64,000 nucleotides of DNA from positions 81,001 to 145,000 of the forward strand of contig CAJNDS010002500.1 of the NCBI GenBank assembly GCA_905221605.1, in the 5' to 3' direction. Shown here piece by piece: positions 21,681-31,527 of the stretch; the first letter of the stretch is position 1, and every line of letters begins with the position of its first letter. Source of the DNA: Symbiodinium natans. Lineage: Eukaryota > Sar > Dinophyceae > Suessiales > Symbiodiniaceae. Position numbers and translations under genes: made by a program. The notes under the pieces were generated by a model. It had not been told where the DNA came from, ran no database searches, and saw only the letters and a program-made list of their open reading frames with translations.

Positions 21681-22197
21681 TGTGGGGGAGGGGGGGCAGA
21701 GCAGCTCATGAGAAGGTGTGGAATGGACTCGAAAAGGACGAAGACGTGAAGGCGGAAAAAGGTCGATTCATGAGGCTGCGTCCTATGGGGCCCATGTGCG
21801 ACCCTCCTGCCTTTGTTCCCGCGAGTGTGAGGGCTCTCGAGAAACAACACCCCTGCTGTGTTATGCAACTAAGGTACAAGTCGCAGCTTTCTCGGCAAGT
21901 GCCAAGCACTGACAACTACGAGCCGTGACACATTACAATACACATACTGGACCTCGCGAGGGCGACGACTGCGAGCAGCCGATGGTTCTGAGCCCATAGA
22001 ACTCCCAGGGTTCCTAGGGTTGTAGCGATGCCTGGTCTGGGGCACCTGGAGCATACCGTGAACACTGAAAGCTTCCGAAAAACCCGCCAGACCCCCACCG
22101 CATTGGCCAAAAACATCAGACATTCTCCAGTAATCTGCTTTCGTATTGAAAGAAGACCAACGAAAACGCAGTTAGCCTGGCACAAGCCCGAAGCGGT

Positions 22198-22282
22198 CAT
22201 GAGTCAGGTTCTCAATGGCTTTGTCGCTGATGGCTTTGCTGAGCTCACCGATCTTGAAACTGAATTCATGCAAGCTGATTCA
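22198..22282 (-). CDS. Candidate upstream exon, possibly of the RRM gene
   Basis: After an AATCAG acceptor the minus strand reads FSFKIGELSKAISDKAIENL then THDRFGLVP without stops, in a plausible protein composition, ending before an in-frame stop. It lies upstream of the RRM gene on the same strand. No family recognised, and linkage to that gene is inferred from position only. Confidence 0.3.
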
Positions 22283-22974
22283 CAACGAATCCCCTTCATC
22301 CCCTAGCTGTATACAAGAAAGCCCTCAGCCAAAGAAAATTTTCAGCTGGCGCGTCGAAGGGAATCTGGAGCTGGCGCACCGCTTCCCACAGTTCTGGATG
22401 CGAAGCCATGGAGACAGGACACGGGTAGCCTGGCAGTGTGACGCTTATACATGTCCCAATGCTACGCTTTCGCAGACTCCAGTGAAGGATTAAAATACAT
22501 AAAATAATATTATTATTATTATTAATAACTATAATAAATTAAAAATATCTACAGTGCGAACCAAAGCCCAGAGGGTCCAAACTTCGTGAACATTACAAGG
22601 CGTCCGTCACTTCTCCTTAGGCTGCTACGTCTTCTTTTGGTCAAAGTCGACTTGCCATACCTATGATGGAGGTGGCCCGAAGCCCACTCGTCTCAAGTGT
22701 ATCCCCTGAGGCCCGCCTGCAACGTGATGGCAAGCTCTTGGCGCGCAGGGCAAGAGGCTGCGCGTCTATAAAGCCGAAAGAGGGCCGCATGATAGTCCGA
22801 CATAACATGCAGTATTGGCTTCTTGGCAGCAAACGCCATTCACAGATTTCACCATGTCAAGCAGAGAGAAGAAGCTCCTTAAAAAGTCGCCTATCGAAAT
22901 GTCTCCTGCTTCTTCGACAATGCCTGTAGTCTGGAGATCTTGCTATTCGCCGGGTTCTGCTCTGCTACTATTTG
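22283..22974. other. No gene recognised; AAT/ATT microsatellite
   Basis: There is an (ATT)n/(AAT)n tract at about 22498-22540. Frames at 22641-22929 on both strands carry no recognised motif. Confidence 0.35.
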
Positions 22975-23061
22975 CTTAAGAACCCCAAAAGAAAAAACAT
23001 AATAATCCCTGTACTACCCTTAATAAGGAATAATGTTTTTGGTTTTTTCGGGGTTCTTAGC
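22975..23061. mobile_element. Small hairpin element, MITE-like
   Basis: An 87-base inverted repeat: left arm CTTAAGAACCCCAAAAGAAA, right arm (reverse complement) with one or two indels, loop containing ATCCCTGTACTACCCTT. It would fold into a long hairpin. There is no coding capacity. Similar size and GTAC-containing loops occur in the hairpins at 46.1 and 55.0 kb. Confidence 0.5.
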
Positions 23062-23081
23062 AATCAGTAGTGTGACAAGTA

Positions 23082-23357
23082 ACCCTAAATCCTAAACCCT
23101 AAACCCTAAACCCTAAACAAGCTAGTGCATGTCTTGCCAGGCATCGTAGACGACACCGTCCAGCTCTACGGGATAGAAGGAGTCCGCGGAGTCCGGATGG
23201 CCTCGGCAGTTCGTTTTAGGGTTTAGGGTTTAGGGTTTAGGGTTTAGGGTTTAGGGTTTAGGGTTTAGGGTTTAGGGTTTAGGGTTTAGGGTTTAGGGTT
23301 TAGGGTTTAGGGTTTAGGGTTTACGGTTTAGGGTTTAGGGCTTAGGGCTTAGGGTTT
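23082..23357. repeat. Inverted pair of telomere-like arrays
   Basis: (CCCTAAA)n at 23082-23119 faces (TTTAGGG)n at 23213-23357, about twenty units, with a spacer of about 93 bases. The arrays are convergent and could form a hairpin. Confidence 0.9.
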
Positions 23358-23600
23358 GTTGCATCTGCAGCTCTTCTGCTGCCGTTCATTGCTCCGAGTC
23401 GCAAGCTTCGGTTCTTATTCCTTTGTAGTTTTCGGCAAGCGGCAAGCTGCTGAAGCCCAATGCCCCCCCCCCCCCCGCCCTCTCCCCCTCCACTACGTGC
23501 ACCTTGCTTTGGGGGCTGGGGCAGACAAATGAACAATCCTCATAGCCCTTGTAACCCCTATAGTAGGCCCTTATAACCCTCATCTTGCAACCCTTGCAAC

Positions 23601-23891
23601 CCTGAACCCTAAACCCCAAACCCTAAACCCTAAACCCCAAGCCCTAAACCCTAAACCCAAACCCCAAACCCTAAACCCTAAGGCTCTAAGGCTCCAACAG
23701 ATCGGCGGCCGGCCGTCGGGGGGGCGGACCTTCCCACCGCTGGACAGCGCCTGGCACCAAGGACCGATGGGTTTAGGGTTTAGTTTTAGGGTTTAGGGTT
23801 TAGGGTTTAGGGTTTAGGGTTTGGGGTTTAGGGTTTAGGGTTTAGGGTTTAGGGTTTAGGGTTTAGGGTTTAGGGTTTAAGGTTTAGGGTG
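23601..23891. repeat. Second inverted pair of telomere-like arrays
   Basis: (CCCTAAA)n with CCCCAAA variants at 23601-23688 faces (TTTAGGG)n at about 23769-23891 across an 80-base spacer. It is the same layout as the pair 500 bases upstream. Confidence 0.9.
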
Positions 23892-24280
23892 CGGCCCTCC
23901 TTTCTCAGAGCCTCTCGCATACAACAGTCCAAGTAGATGTGGTATACCTATGTATGCAAGTACACCTGTGCAGCAAGACCAAATCGCTGTACTCAGATCC
24001 AACGTGTATATACCTATCTTCGTACAAGTGGAATATCCTAGGAATAAAGATACAAAAAGAAAATAAACATCTTCCCACAAGTTGAGTATTAGAAATGAAG
24101 AAAGATACACATATACATACAAGTACAAACATACTTGTATCTGTGTATATCCATTTCGTTATATTTGCTTGTGCATTTCAAAAAAGACACAATTATCGGC
24201 ATGCCTTCTTGTACTTCAAAAAGGAAAACTTCCTCTCCTCCTGATTTTCGAGGCCCCCCCCCCCCTCCCCTGAACCCTAC
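23892..24280. other. No gene recognised; TA/CA-rich DNA
   Basis: AT-rich sequence with many ATACA/TATGT words between telomere-like arrays. Open frames reflect this composition. A C run lies at about 24255-24265. Confidence 0.4.
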
Positions 24281-24596
24281 ACCCGACACCCTAACCCTAA
24301 ACCCTAAACCCTAAACCCTAAACCCTAAACCCTAAACCCTAAACCCTAAACCCTAAACCCTAAACCCTAAACCCTAAACCCTAAGGGGCCCCTGCTCGGC
24401 CACACACACCCTCCCTGACCTTGGGTGCGGCGGTCGACTCCGGCCCTGCGAGGGCTGGCAAGTGTAAGGTTTCTTCAAGGTGCCTTGTGGTTTACCCTAA
24501 AACCCTAAACCCTAAACCCTAAACCCTAAACCCTAAACCCTAAACCCTAAACCCTAAACCCTAAACCCTAAACCCTAAACCCTAGACCCTAAACAG
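24281..24596 (-). repeat. Two (CCCTAAA)n arrays in tandem orientation
   Basis: Arrays at 24287-24384 and 24494-24596, each about fourteen near-perfect units in the same orientation, are separated by about 110 bases of unrelated GC-rich sequence. Confidence 0.9.
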
Positions 24597-25818
24597 GTGG
24601 GGTTGAGAAGGGGAGGGCTGAAGGTTCTCAAGGTTTTGTTAGGGTCTGGGGCTAGCTGCTCGAGGAAGAAGATCTGTTCTCCTACTCCAGATCGTTACGA
24701 GGTAATCTCAGATTACCCAGTAGCTCAGTAGCTATTTGAGACCATGTTTCCCCCTGTTAACTACTAGAGGGCATTCAAAGGACACGATTTTCAGACTTGC
24801 GTAGTGACGTCAGGGGGGCTTTCTTTTGCGGTTTAGGGTTCAGGGTTTTAGGGTTCACCACAAACACGAACCACATCTGCTTCTGCTGGTGGTGCAAAGC
24901 TTCTCCGACCACCACTCCGTGACACTAGGTGTTTGCTGCTCTCAGCCAGTGTCAACTCAACAGAGTCTTGATTGAGACCGCGCGTGAAGCCTGCTGAGTT
25001 CCCAGTTGCCGACCGACTGCTGCCCTTCCCTACATTCAGGTCCCTCTGAGGGTACGGTGGGACAATGTGGGCCTTTGGGATGCCCGAACAAGGGACCATC
25101 ATTTAGAGAAGGTCTCGAGCGTCCCCGGCGCCTGCACTTGCACTCGTCTCTTCGGCCGCCGGGGCCTGGGCCATCAGACCGTACACTTGCCTCCTTGTGT
25201 TGTTGCAGGGGGGGAGGGGGGTCCTCTTCTTGCTGGTCATGATAGACATATATACAGTATACAGTATACATATATTCAGTCATTTTGATGCTGCTATGGT
25301 CGCTTGTTCCTACCGGTACTTCAAGATTGAAGCCTTGCAACTTCGACTTGCCAGGCGAAGCACAGCAGCCTCTTCATTGGCTCCAAACGTCGGCACCACG
25401 TCGGGCGCCTCACAACAACTCAGGTGGGCCACTACAAGATGCGTACGCGATAAGTTAGGGCATGGGACGCCCTCCGATGTAAAAAGCCTCCAACGCTTCG
25501 GAATTCCATGCAGCCTCCGGCATCTCGGGAGCATGTGCGGAGCTCTGCACACCGTGCCTTAGTTTTCCCGGTCACTGTTCTCAGGCTCACCGGGTTTCCC
25601 ATTCAGCAGTATCAGCCGAACATGCCTACCGAAACCGAAGGCCTCTACGGCTCAACCGTCGCTCTACCGTCGCTACGAGTACTGCAAGTGCAAGTGGCAA
25701 GATCGCATCTGCCAGCGTGTGGTCAGAGCCAGCCGCGCTGGTCTGTGGCGGCCTTGGCATCTCCCAGCCACTTCCGGCCCCCACTACAGAAGCTTTTACA
25801 TAAACATATTACATACAT
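24597..25818. other. Mostly non-coding; candidate minus-strand exons
   Basis: On the minus strand, EMPEAAWNSEALEAFYIGGR (about 25455-25525) and PDVVPTFGANEEAAVLRLAS (about 25335-25415) read like protein and follow AG dinucleotides, so they may be exons of an unknown gene. A G-rich tract sits at 25205-25220. No family recognised. Confidence 0.3.
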
Positions 25819-25952
25819 TATATATATATATATATGGTACCCCCCCCCATAGGCCCACACTTTTCCTGTAGTTTTGCCTGCCTCAGGTGCCCTGGCTACA
25901 CCGGAGGGTTTAGGGGTTTAGGGTTTAAGGGCCTCCCAGGGCAAATAGAAAC

Positions 25953-27402
25953 TGCAAAAACGCTGTACTGTCCCAATCTTTTAGTCTCAGCCGAGTAAAC
26001 ACGCTGTACTGTCCCAAAATAACAAAAAAAAAAACAATCTTTTCAGGGTCTCCAGCTCAAAGATTGGGACAGTACAGTGTTTTTGCGTCTGTGTCCCAAA
26101 AAGTTTGGGACAGTGCAGCACTTCAAGCTCTCCAGGTGCAGAAAATGCTGTACTGTCCCAATGTTTTTGGGTCCAGGCATGCAAAAACGCTGTACTTGTC
26201 CCAATCTTTTAGGCTCAGAGAAGCAAAAACGCTGTACTGTCCCAAAAAAACCAAAGAACCAATATTTTGAGGGTCTCCAGCTCAAAGAGTGGGACAGTAC
26301 AGGGTTTTTGCTTTTCTGAGCCTGAAAGACTGGGACAGTACAGCACTTCAGGCCCTCTAGGTGTCGAAAACACTGTACTGTCCCAATGTCTTTGGGTCCA
26401 GGCATGCAAAAACGCTGTACTGTCCCAAAAAACAAAAAAAAAACAATCTTCTCAGGGTCTCCAGGTCAAAGATTGGGACGGTACGGTGTTTTTGCCTCTT
26501 TGTCTCAAAAAGATTGGGACAGTACAGCACTTCAGGCCCTCCAGGTGCAGAAAACGCTGTACTGTCCCAATCCTTTTGGGTCCAGTCTTGCAAAAACGCT
26601 GTACTGTCCCAATCTTTGAGCTGGAGACCCTGAAAAGATTGGTTTTTTTGAGTTTTTGGGACAGTGCGGTGTTTTTGCTTCACTGTCCCAAAAAGATTGG
26701 GACAGTACAGCACTTCAAGCCTTCTAGGTGCAGAAAACGCTGTACTGTCCCAATGTCTTTGGGTCCAGCCATGCAAAAACACTGTACTGTCCCAATTTTT
26801 GAGCTGGAGACTCTGAAAAGATTGGTTTTTTGAGTTTTTTGGGACAGCACGGTGTTTTTGCTCCAATGTCCCAAAAAGATTGGGACAGTACAGCACTTCA
26901 GGCCCTCCAGGTGTCGAAAACGCTGTACTGTCCCAATGCCTTTGGGTCCAGGCATGCAAGAACGCCGTACTGTCCCAATCTTTGACCTGGAGACCCTGAA
27001 AAGATTGGTTTTTTTGAGTTTTTTGGGGCAGTACAGGGTTTTTGCTCCTCTGAGCCTAAAAATTGGGACAGTACAGCACAGGTGTCGAAAACACTGTACT
27101 GTCCCAATGTTTTTGGGTCCAGGCACTGTATTGTCCCTAAAAACTCAAAAAAATCTTTTCAGGGTCTCCAGGTCAAAGATTGGGACAGTACATCACTTCA
27201 GGCCCTCCAGGTGCAGAAAACGCTGTACTGTCCCAATGTTTTTGGGTCCAGTCATGCAAACAAGGTGTACTGTCCCAATCTTTGAGCTGGAGACCCTCAA
27301 AAGATTGTTTTTTTGGGTTTTTTTTTTGGGACAGTACGGTGTTTTTGCTTCACTGTCCCAAAACGATTGGGACAGTACAGCACTTCAGGCCTTCCAAGTG
27401 CA
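25953..27402. repeat. CTGTACTGTCCCAAT palindromic minisatellite
   Basis: About 1.45 kb built from CTGTACTGTCCCAAT and its reverse complement ATTGGGACAGTACAG, alternating roughly every 30-60 bases and joined by conserved spacers (GGGTCTCCAGCTCAAAG, TTTTGGGTCCAGGCATGC, CACTTCAGGCCCTCCAGGTG). Units are paired head-to-head, so either strand could fold into many hairpins. Open frames of up to about 200 codons across it on both strands are repeat translation. Confidence 0.95.
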
Positions 27403-27410
27403 CCAATGGG

Positions 27411-28195
27411 ACTCCCATAAAAAGTGTGAACCCTTAAATAATAGGAATCCTACTAAAAATTAATATGAGCCTAAACCAATAGGAATCCCTTTCAAATGAA
27501 TGAGACCCCTATTAAACATGAATACGAATCCCATTAACATGAGTAAGAGCCCTGAAATTGATAGGAATCTTGTTGCATGAGTAGGAGCCTTATGAAAAAT
27601 ATTTAGGAACCTTATGAAACTTTATTGGAATCCTATGATAATAAGTAGGGACCTTTCATTGAAATCATGCGAATCCTATCAAATTTTGTTCGGATAAAAG
27701 CCAATAGGAAGCCGATTAGAATGAAAAGGAACCCTTCACAAATCAAAAAGAACGCTTGGTAATTCATAGGACTCCTACTAGACTGAGAAGGTTTCTTACT
27801 AAGATTAATACGAAGTAATAGGACTACTATGAAAGAATAAGATTCCTTTAACAAGAATTTATAGGAATCCTACTAAACGAATATGAGCCGAAACCAATAG
27901 GAATCCTTTGCAAACACATGAGATCCCTATTAAAAATAATACGAATCCCATTAATGTGAATAAGAACCCTAAAATTAGTAGGAGCCTCATTATAAACATC
28001 AGGGACCCTATGAAGCTTTGTTGGAATCCTATGAAAATAAATAGGAATCCTCTGTTGAATTCGTTAGGAATCCTGCCAATATTTTTCGGAACCGATAAAA
28101 AGTTAATAGTGAACCTATTAAAATGAATAGGAACCCTTAACAAATTAAAAAGAACCGGTTATAATTCATATGAATCCTGTTAAAATGGGAAGGAA
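27411..28195. repeat. AATAGGAATCCTATTAAAA-type minisatellite, array 1
   Basis: Degenerate repeats of about 20-30 bases centred on the near-palindrome AATAGGAATCCTATTAAAATG. The sequence is A-rich with no conserved coding frame. The same family forms the array at 60620-61795 in island 4. Confidence 0.85.
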
Positions 28196-28305
28196 TCTGG
28201 GCAGCAAAAAAGTAGTAAATTATGCTTTTTTGTGTGTAAAACACGTTGAAACACGCGAAAACGTGGGCCTATTGGGGGGGTAGCATATATATATATATAT
28301 ATATT

Positions 28306-28640
28306 TATTTATTTATTTATATTTATGGTGCAGCGTCGCTGCCCCCCCCACCCCATGGTACCCCCCCCCCCCATGGCCCCCCCCCCCCCCCAAAAAAAAT
28401 TCTTTCCCCGCCCCGCCCCCCTGTGGTTTGGGCCCCCCTGTGGGGTGGTGTGGTTGGGGTTTGGGTTTGTTTAGGGTTTAGGGTTTAGGGTTTTAGGGTT
28501 TAGGGTTTAGGGTTTAGGGTTTAGGGTTTAGGGTTTAGGGTTTAGGGTTTCGGGTTTCGGGTTTCGGGTTTCGGGTTTAGAGTTTAGGGTTTAGGGTTTA
28601 GTCCCCGCCCCGCCCCCCTGTGGCACACGGGACACGGAAC
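28306..28640. repeat. Inter-island segment with C runs and a telomere-like array
   Basis: TATTTAT repeats and several C runs are followed by (TTTAGGG)n at 28470-28602, with a short block of TTTCGGG variants near 28550-28580. It links islands 1 and 2. Confidence 0.85.
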
Positions 28641-28737
28641 CATATATATGTATATATATATATATATATATGCTCGCCCCCCCCCCCCCATGATCCACAC
28701 ATTTGGCCTCAGCAAGCCTGGTTTTGCGAGGCGGGGG

Positions 28738-29260
28738 ACTCCAGACTCCAGATTTCCAGAAAAAATCTGGAGTACCCCCGGACTCCAGACTCGAGATTTC
28801 CAGAAGAAATCTGGAGTACCTCCAGACTCCAGACTCCAGATTTCCAGAAGAAATCTGGAGTACCTCCAGACTCCAGACTCCAGATTTCCAGAAAAAATCT
28901 GGAGTACCTCCAGACTCCAGACTCCAGATTTCCAGAAAAATCTGGAGTCCGGGACCCTGGACTCCAGATTCTGGAGTCTGTAATCTGGAGTCTGGAGTCT
29001 GGAGGTACTCCAGATTTTTTCTGGAAATCTGGAGTCTGGAGTCCGGGGCCCCGGTACTCCAGATTTTTTCTGGAAATCTGGAGTCTGGAGTCCGGGGCCC
29101 CGGTACTCCAGATGTTTTCCGGAAATCTGGAGTCTGGAGTCTGGGGGTACTCTCCAGATTTTTTCTGGAAATCTGGAGTCTGGAGTCCGGGGCCAAGTAC
29201 TCCAGATTTTTCTGGAAATCTGGAGTCTGGAGTCCGGGGCCCAGGTGCATATGGAGTCCG
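28738..29260. repeat. CTCCAGACTCCAGATTTCCAG array inverted about its centre
   Basis: About five units of a 38-40-base repeat (CTCCAGACTCCAGATTTCCA, then GAAAAAATCTGGAGTACC) run rightward to about 28970. The same repeat then continues in reverse complement to about 29260. Each unit already contains an inner palindrome (CCAGATTTCCAGAAAAAATCTGG-like), so the array is palindromic at two scales. Confidence 0.95.
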
Positions 29261-29284
29261 GGGCCCAAATTCTCCATATGCACG

Positions 29285-30160
29285 TTTAGGGATTACGGTT
29301 CAGTGTTTATTGTTTAGGGTTTGTAGGGTTTAGTGTTTAGGGTGCAGTGTTTAGTGTTTAGGGTCTAGTGTTTAAGTTTTGGTTTTAAAGGTTTAGGGTT
29401 TACTTTTTAGGGTTAAGGGTTAAGCGACTTGGATAATGTCTAAAATCCGAAACCTTTAATGATGAAGTCTTAAAACCCCCTAAAGGACTGAAACCCCATG
29501 TTTTTTGGTTTGGGGTTGGTTTAGGGTTCAGGATTTGTTGTTTCGGGTTTAGTGTTTAGTGTTCAGTGTTTAGGGTTTAGTGTGTAGGTTTCAGGGTTTA
29601 GTGTTTTGTGTTTAGGGTTGAGTGTTAAGTTGCAGGTTTAGGGTTTAGGGTCAAGCGGCTTGGCTAAAACCCTAACCAAATAAACCCTAAACTCCAAAAT
29701 CCAAACAGTAAGCATCTGAAACCCCAACGGGTCTTTGGTTTCAGGCTTAGATTTAGAAGGGAATGAGGTTCCGGCTTTGGGGTTTACTGTTTAGTGTTTT
29801 GGGTTTAGTGTGTAGGGTTTAGTGTGTACTGTTTAGGGTCTAGTTTTGAGGGTGCAGTGTTTCAGTGTTTAGGGTTTTGTGCTTAAGCGTTTAGGTTTTC
29901 GTGTTAAGTGTTTGGGGTTTGTGCTAAGGGCTTAGTGTTAAGTCTTTAGGGTTAGTGTTTAGGTTTAGGGTCTAGTGCTGAGTGTTTAAGTTTTTAGGGT
30001 CTAGTGTTTGGGGTTTAGTGCTTAAGCGTTTAGGGTTTCGTGTTAAGTGCTTGGAAATTTGTGCTAAGGCTCTTGGCGTTAAGTTTTTTAGTGTTTAGGG
30101 TCTGGTGCTGAGTGTTTAGGGTTTAGTGTTAAGGGTTTCGGGTTTGGTTTTTAGGGTTAA
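29285..30160 (+). repeat. Degenerate telomere-like DNA (TTTAGGG/TTTAGTG)
   Basis: Nearly 900 bases rich in GTTTAGGG, GTTTAGTG and TTAAGTG words in one orientation. It looks like an old, diverged telomere-type array and lies inside island 2. Confidence 0.8.
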
Positions 30161-30800
30161 GGGCTTCAAGGATTTTTACAAATTTAAATGATCTGGGGCA
30201 CCGGGGGGCCCCCCAGACCATTTTTCAAAAACCTTTTAGAAATTTAAATGGTGTGGGGAAGGCACCGGGGCTTCCCCAGACCATCTGAACTTTTAAAATC
30301 CTTAAAATCTTATAAAAACCCTGAAAATTCTGTTGAAACATTCTCAGGATTTTAAACGTTTTAAAGCCTTTTAAAAACCTTAAAATGCTTCAACATTTAT
30401 GTGGCTGCCCCTTTTAGGATTTTCAGGTTTTTTAAAGTTAGTTGTCAATGGTCTGGAGACGCCCCGGTGCCTTCCTCAGACCATGTAAATTTTTTACAAA
30501 TCCATTAACAGGACAGGACTTTAGGATGTTCAACGAAACTTCCTTAATTTTGAACGGCTGCCTTTTTAAAATTTTGAGGCATTTTAGAATTTTAAGGGAT
30601 GAAAGTGTTCAGGTTGTTTAAGGACTTTACAGCCTTTTACATCCTGAAAATTTTGAATGGCTTTACATACCTTAAAGCCCTTAAATTTTAAAAAGGCGGC
30701 CCGTTCAAAAACTATTAAGGATGTTAAGGGTTTAAAAAGATTTGAAATGGTCTGGGGAAGCCCCGGTGCCTTCCGCAGATCATCTAAATTTAAAAAAAAA
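30160..30800. repeat. Four copies of a GGTCTGGGGAAG...CAGACC palindrome
   Basis: Near-palindromes of about 35-45 bases (ATGGTCTGGGGAAGCCCCGG then TGCCTTCCNCAGACCAT, flanked by AAATTTAAA) recur near 30190, 30250, 30450 and 30750. The spacers are T/A-rich and also repeated (TTTTAAAANCCTTAAAA-like). Confidence 0.75.
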
Positions 30801-31068
30801 CCCTAAACCCTGAAAAGCCTCAAAATTCTAAATGGCTGCCCTTCAAAAATTTTATGGAGCCGCAAGACACACGTTTCAGAAGCAAAAATGCACATAAAAA
30901 CACTGGTGTTTTTATAGGGGATAATATAAAAGAGCCTTTTGTATTCCAGTACAGTTTTTACTGCATTTTTCCGAGGAAAAAGCAGCAAATCAGACAAAGA
31001 CGAAGACAGGAAAACCATAGGTGTGGATCATGGGAAGGGGGTGACCATATATATATATATATGTATAT

Positions 31069-31527
31069 CCGAGGAGCTACGCTTCCTGATGCCATCTCCG
31101 GCCAGCCCCGTCCCCCCTCCTCCTTGGGGCCTGACAGCGCGCCCGTGCTGCTAGAACTGCCGGACACATCTGGCGCAGGACGGCCTGAGCATCCAAAAAA
31201 GTTTCGGCTGACAACCCCTTCGTTTCTTCAGCTGCTCACGTTGCACGAAGGCTCATGCGCTTGCTCGGGTTTAAGGGTGTGCCACTTTGCTGACTTTGTG
31301 AGAGCCTCTGAAAAAGAAAAGGTTCCATATGTTCCATGTCAACGGCTTCGGTTCGCCTCCATCCTCTGCCGGGCTGCCTGTCATGGAAGCTCTTGGAATG
31401 TGTCGAGTGGAGAAGAAGGCGGAAGAATTTTCGGACGAATGATTCGACAACTGCTCGATGATGAGGGCAACCTTCCACGTTGAGAAGCTGAAGAGCGGCA
31501 CGTTCCTTAACCCTTTCCTGGCGGCAC
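31069..31527. other. Unassigned stretch with an open plus-strand frame
   Basis: A plus-strand frame ends at 31483, its last 100 codons (HFADFVRASEKEKVPYVPC and GRIFGRMIRQLLDDEGNLPR) being of ordinary protein composition. A minus frame overlaps it. I recognise no family and see no splice or start evidence that decides between strands. Confidence 0.25.

Larger units (their letters stand above)
25819..28305. mobile_element. Terminal-inverted-repeat minisatellite island 1
   Basis: Left end: (TA)n, GGTACC, C run, then ATAGGCCCACACTTTTCCTG. Right end, as reverse complement: (TA)n, GCTACC, C run, then AATAGGCCCACGTTTTC. About 30 bases inside the C run match in inverted orientation. The 2.5 kb between holds two minisatellite arrays and no gene. 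The same end structure recurs at 28.6/31.0, 38.9/41.8 and 60.4/63.0 kb. I infer a mobile or amplified unit; no transposase is present. Confidence 0.6.
28641..31068. mobile_element. Terminal-inverted-repeat minisatellite island 2
   Basis: Left end: (TA)n, GCTCGCC, C run, CATGATCCACACATTTGG. Right end, as reverse complement: (TA)n, GGTCACC, C-rich, CATGATCCACACCTATGG. The inner word is specific to this island and inverted between its ends. The interior (2.3 kb) holds a palindromic CTCCAGACT array, degenerate telomere-like DNA and GGTCTGG palindromes. No gene seen. Confidence 0.6.

Noticed and set aside
25987..27463. Overlapping frames of 60-203 codons with repeated CTVPIF-like peptides
   Set aside because: They arise from the CTGTACTGTCCC minisatellite on both strands; there is no start or domain evidence.
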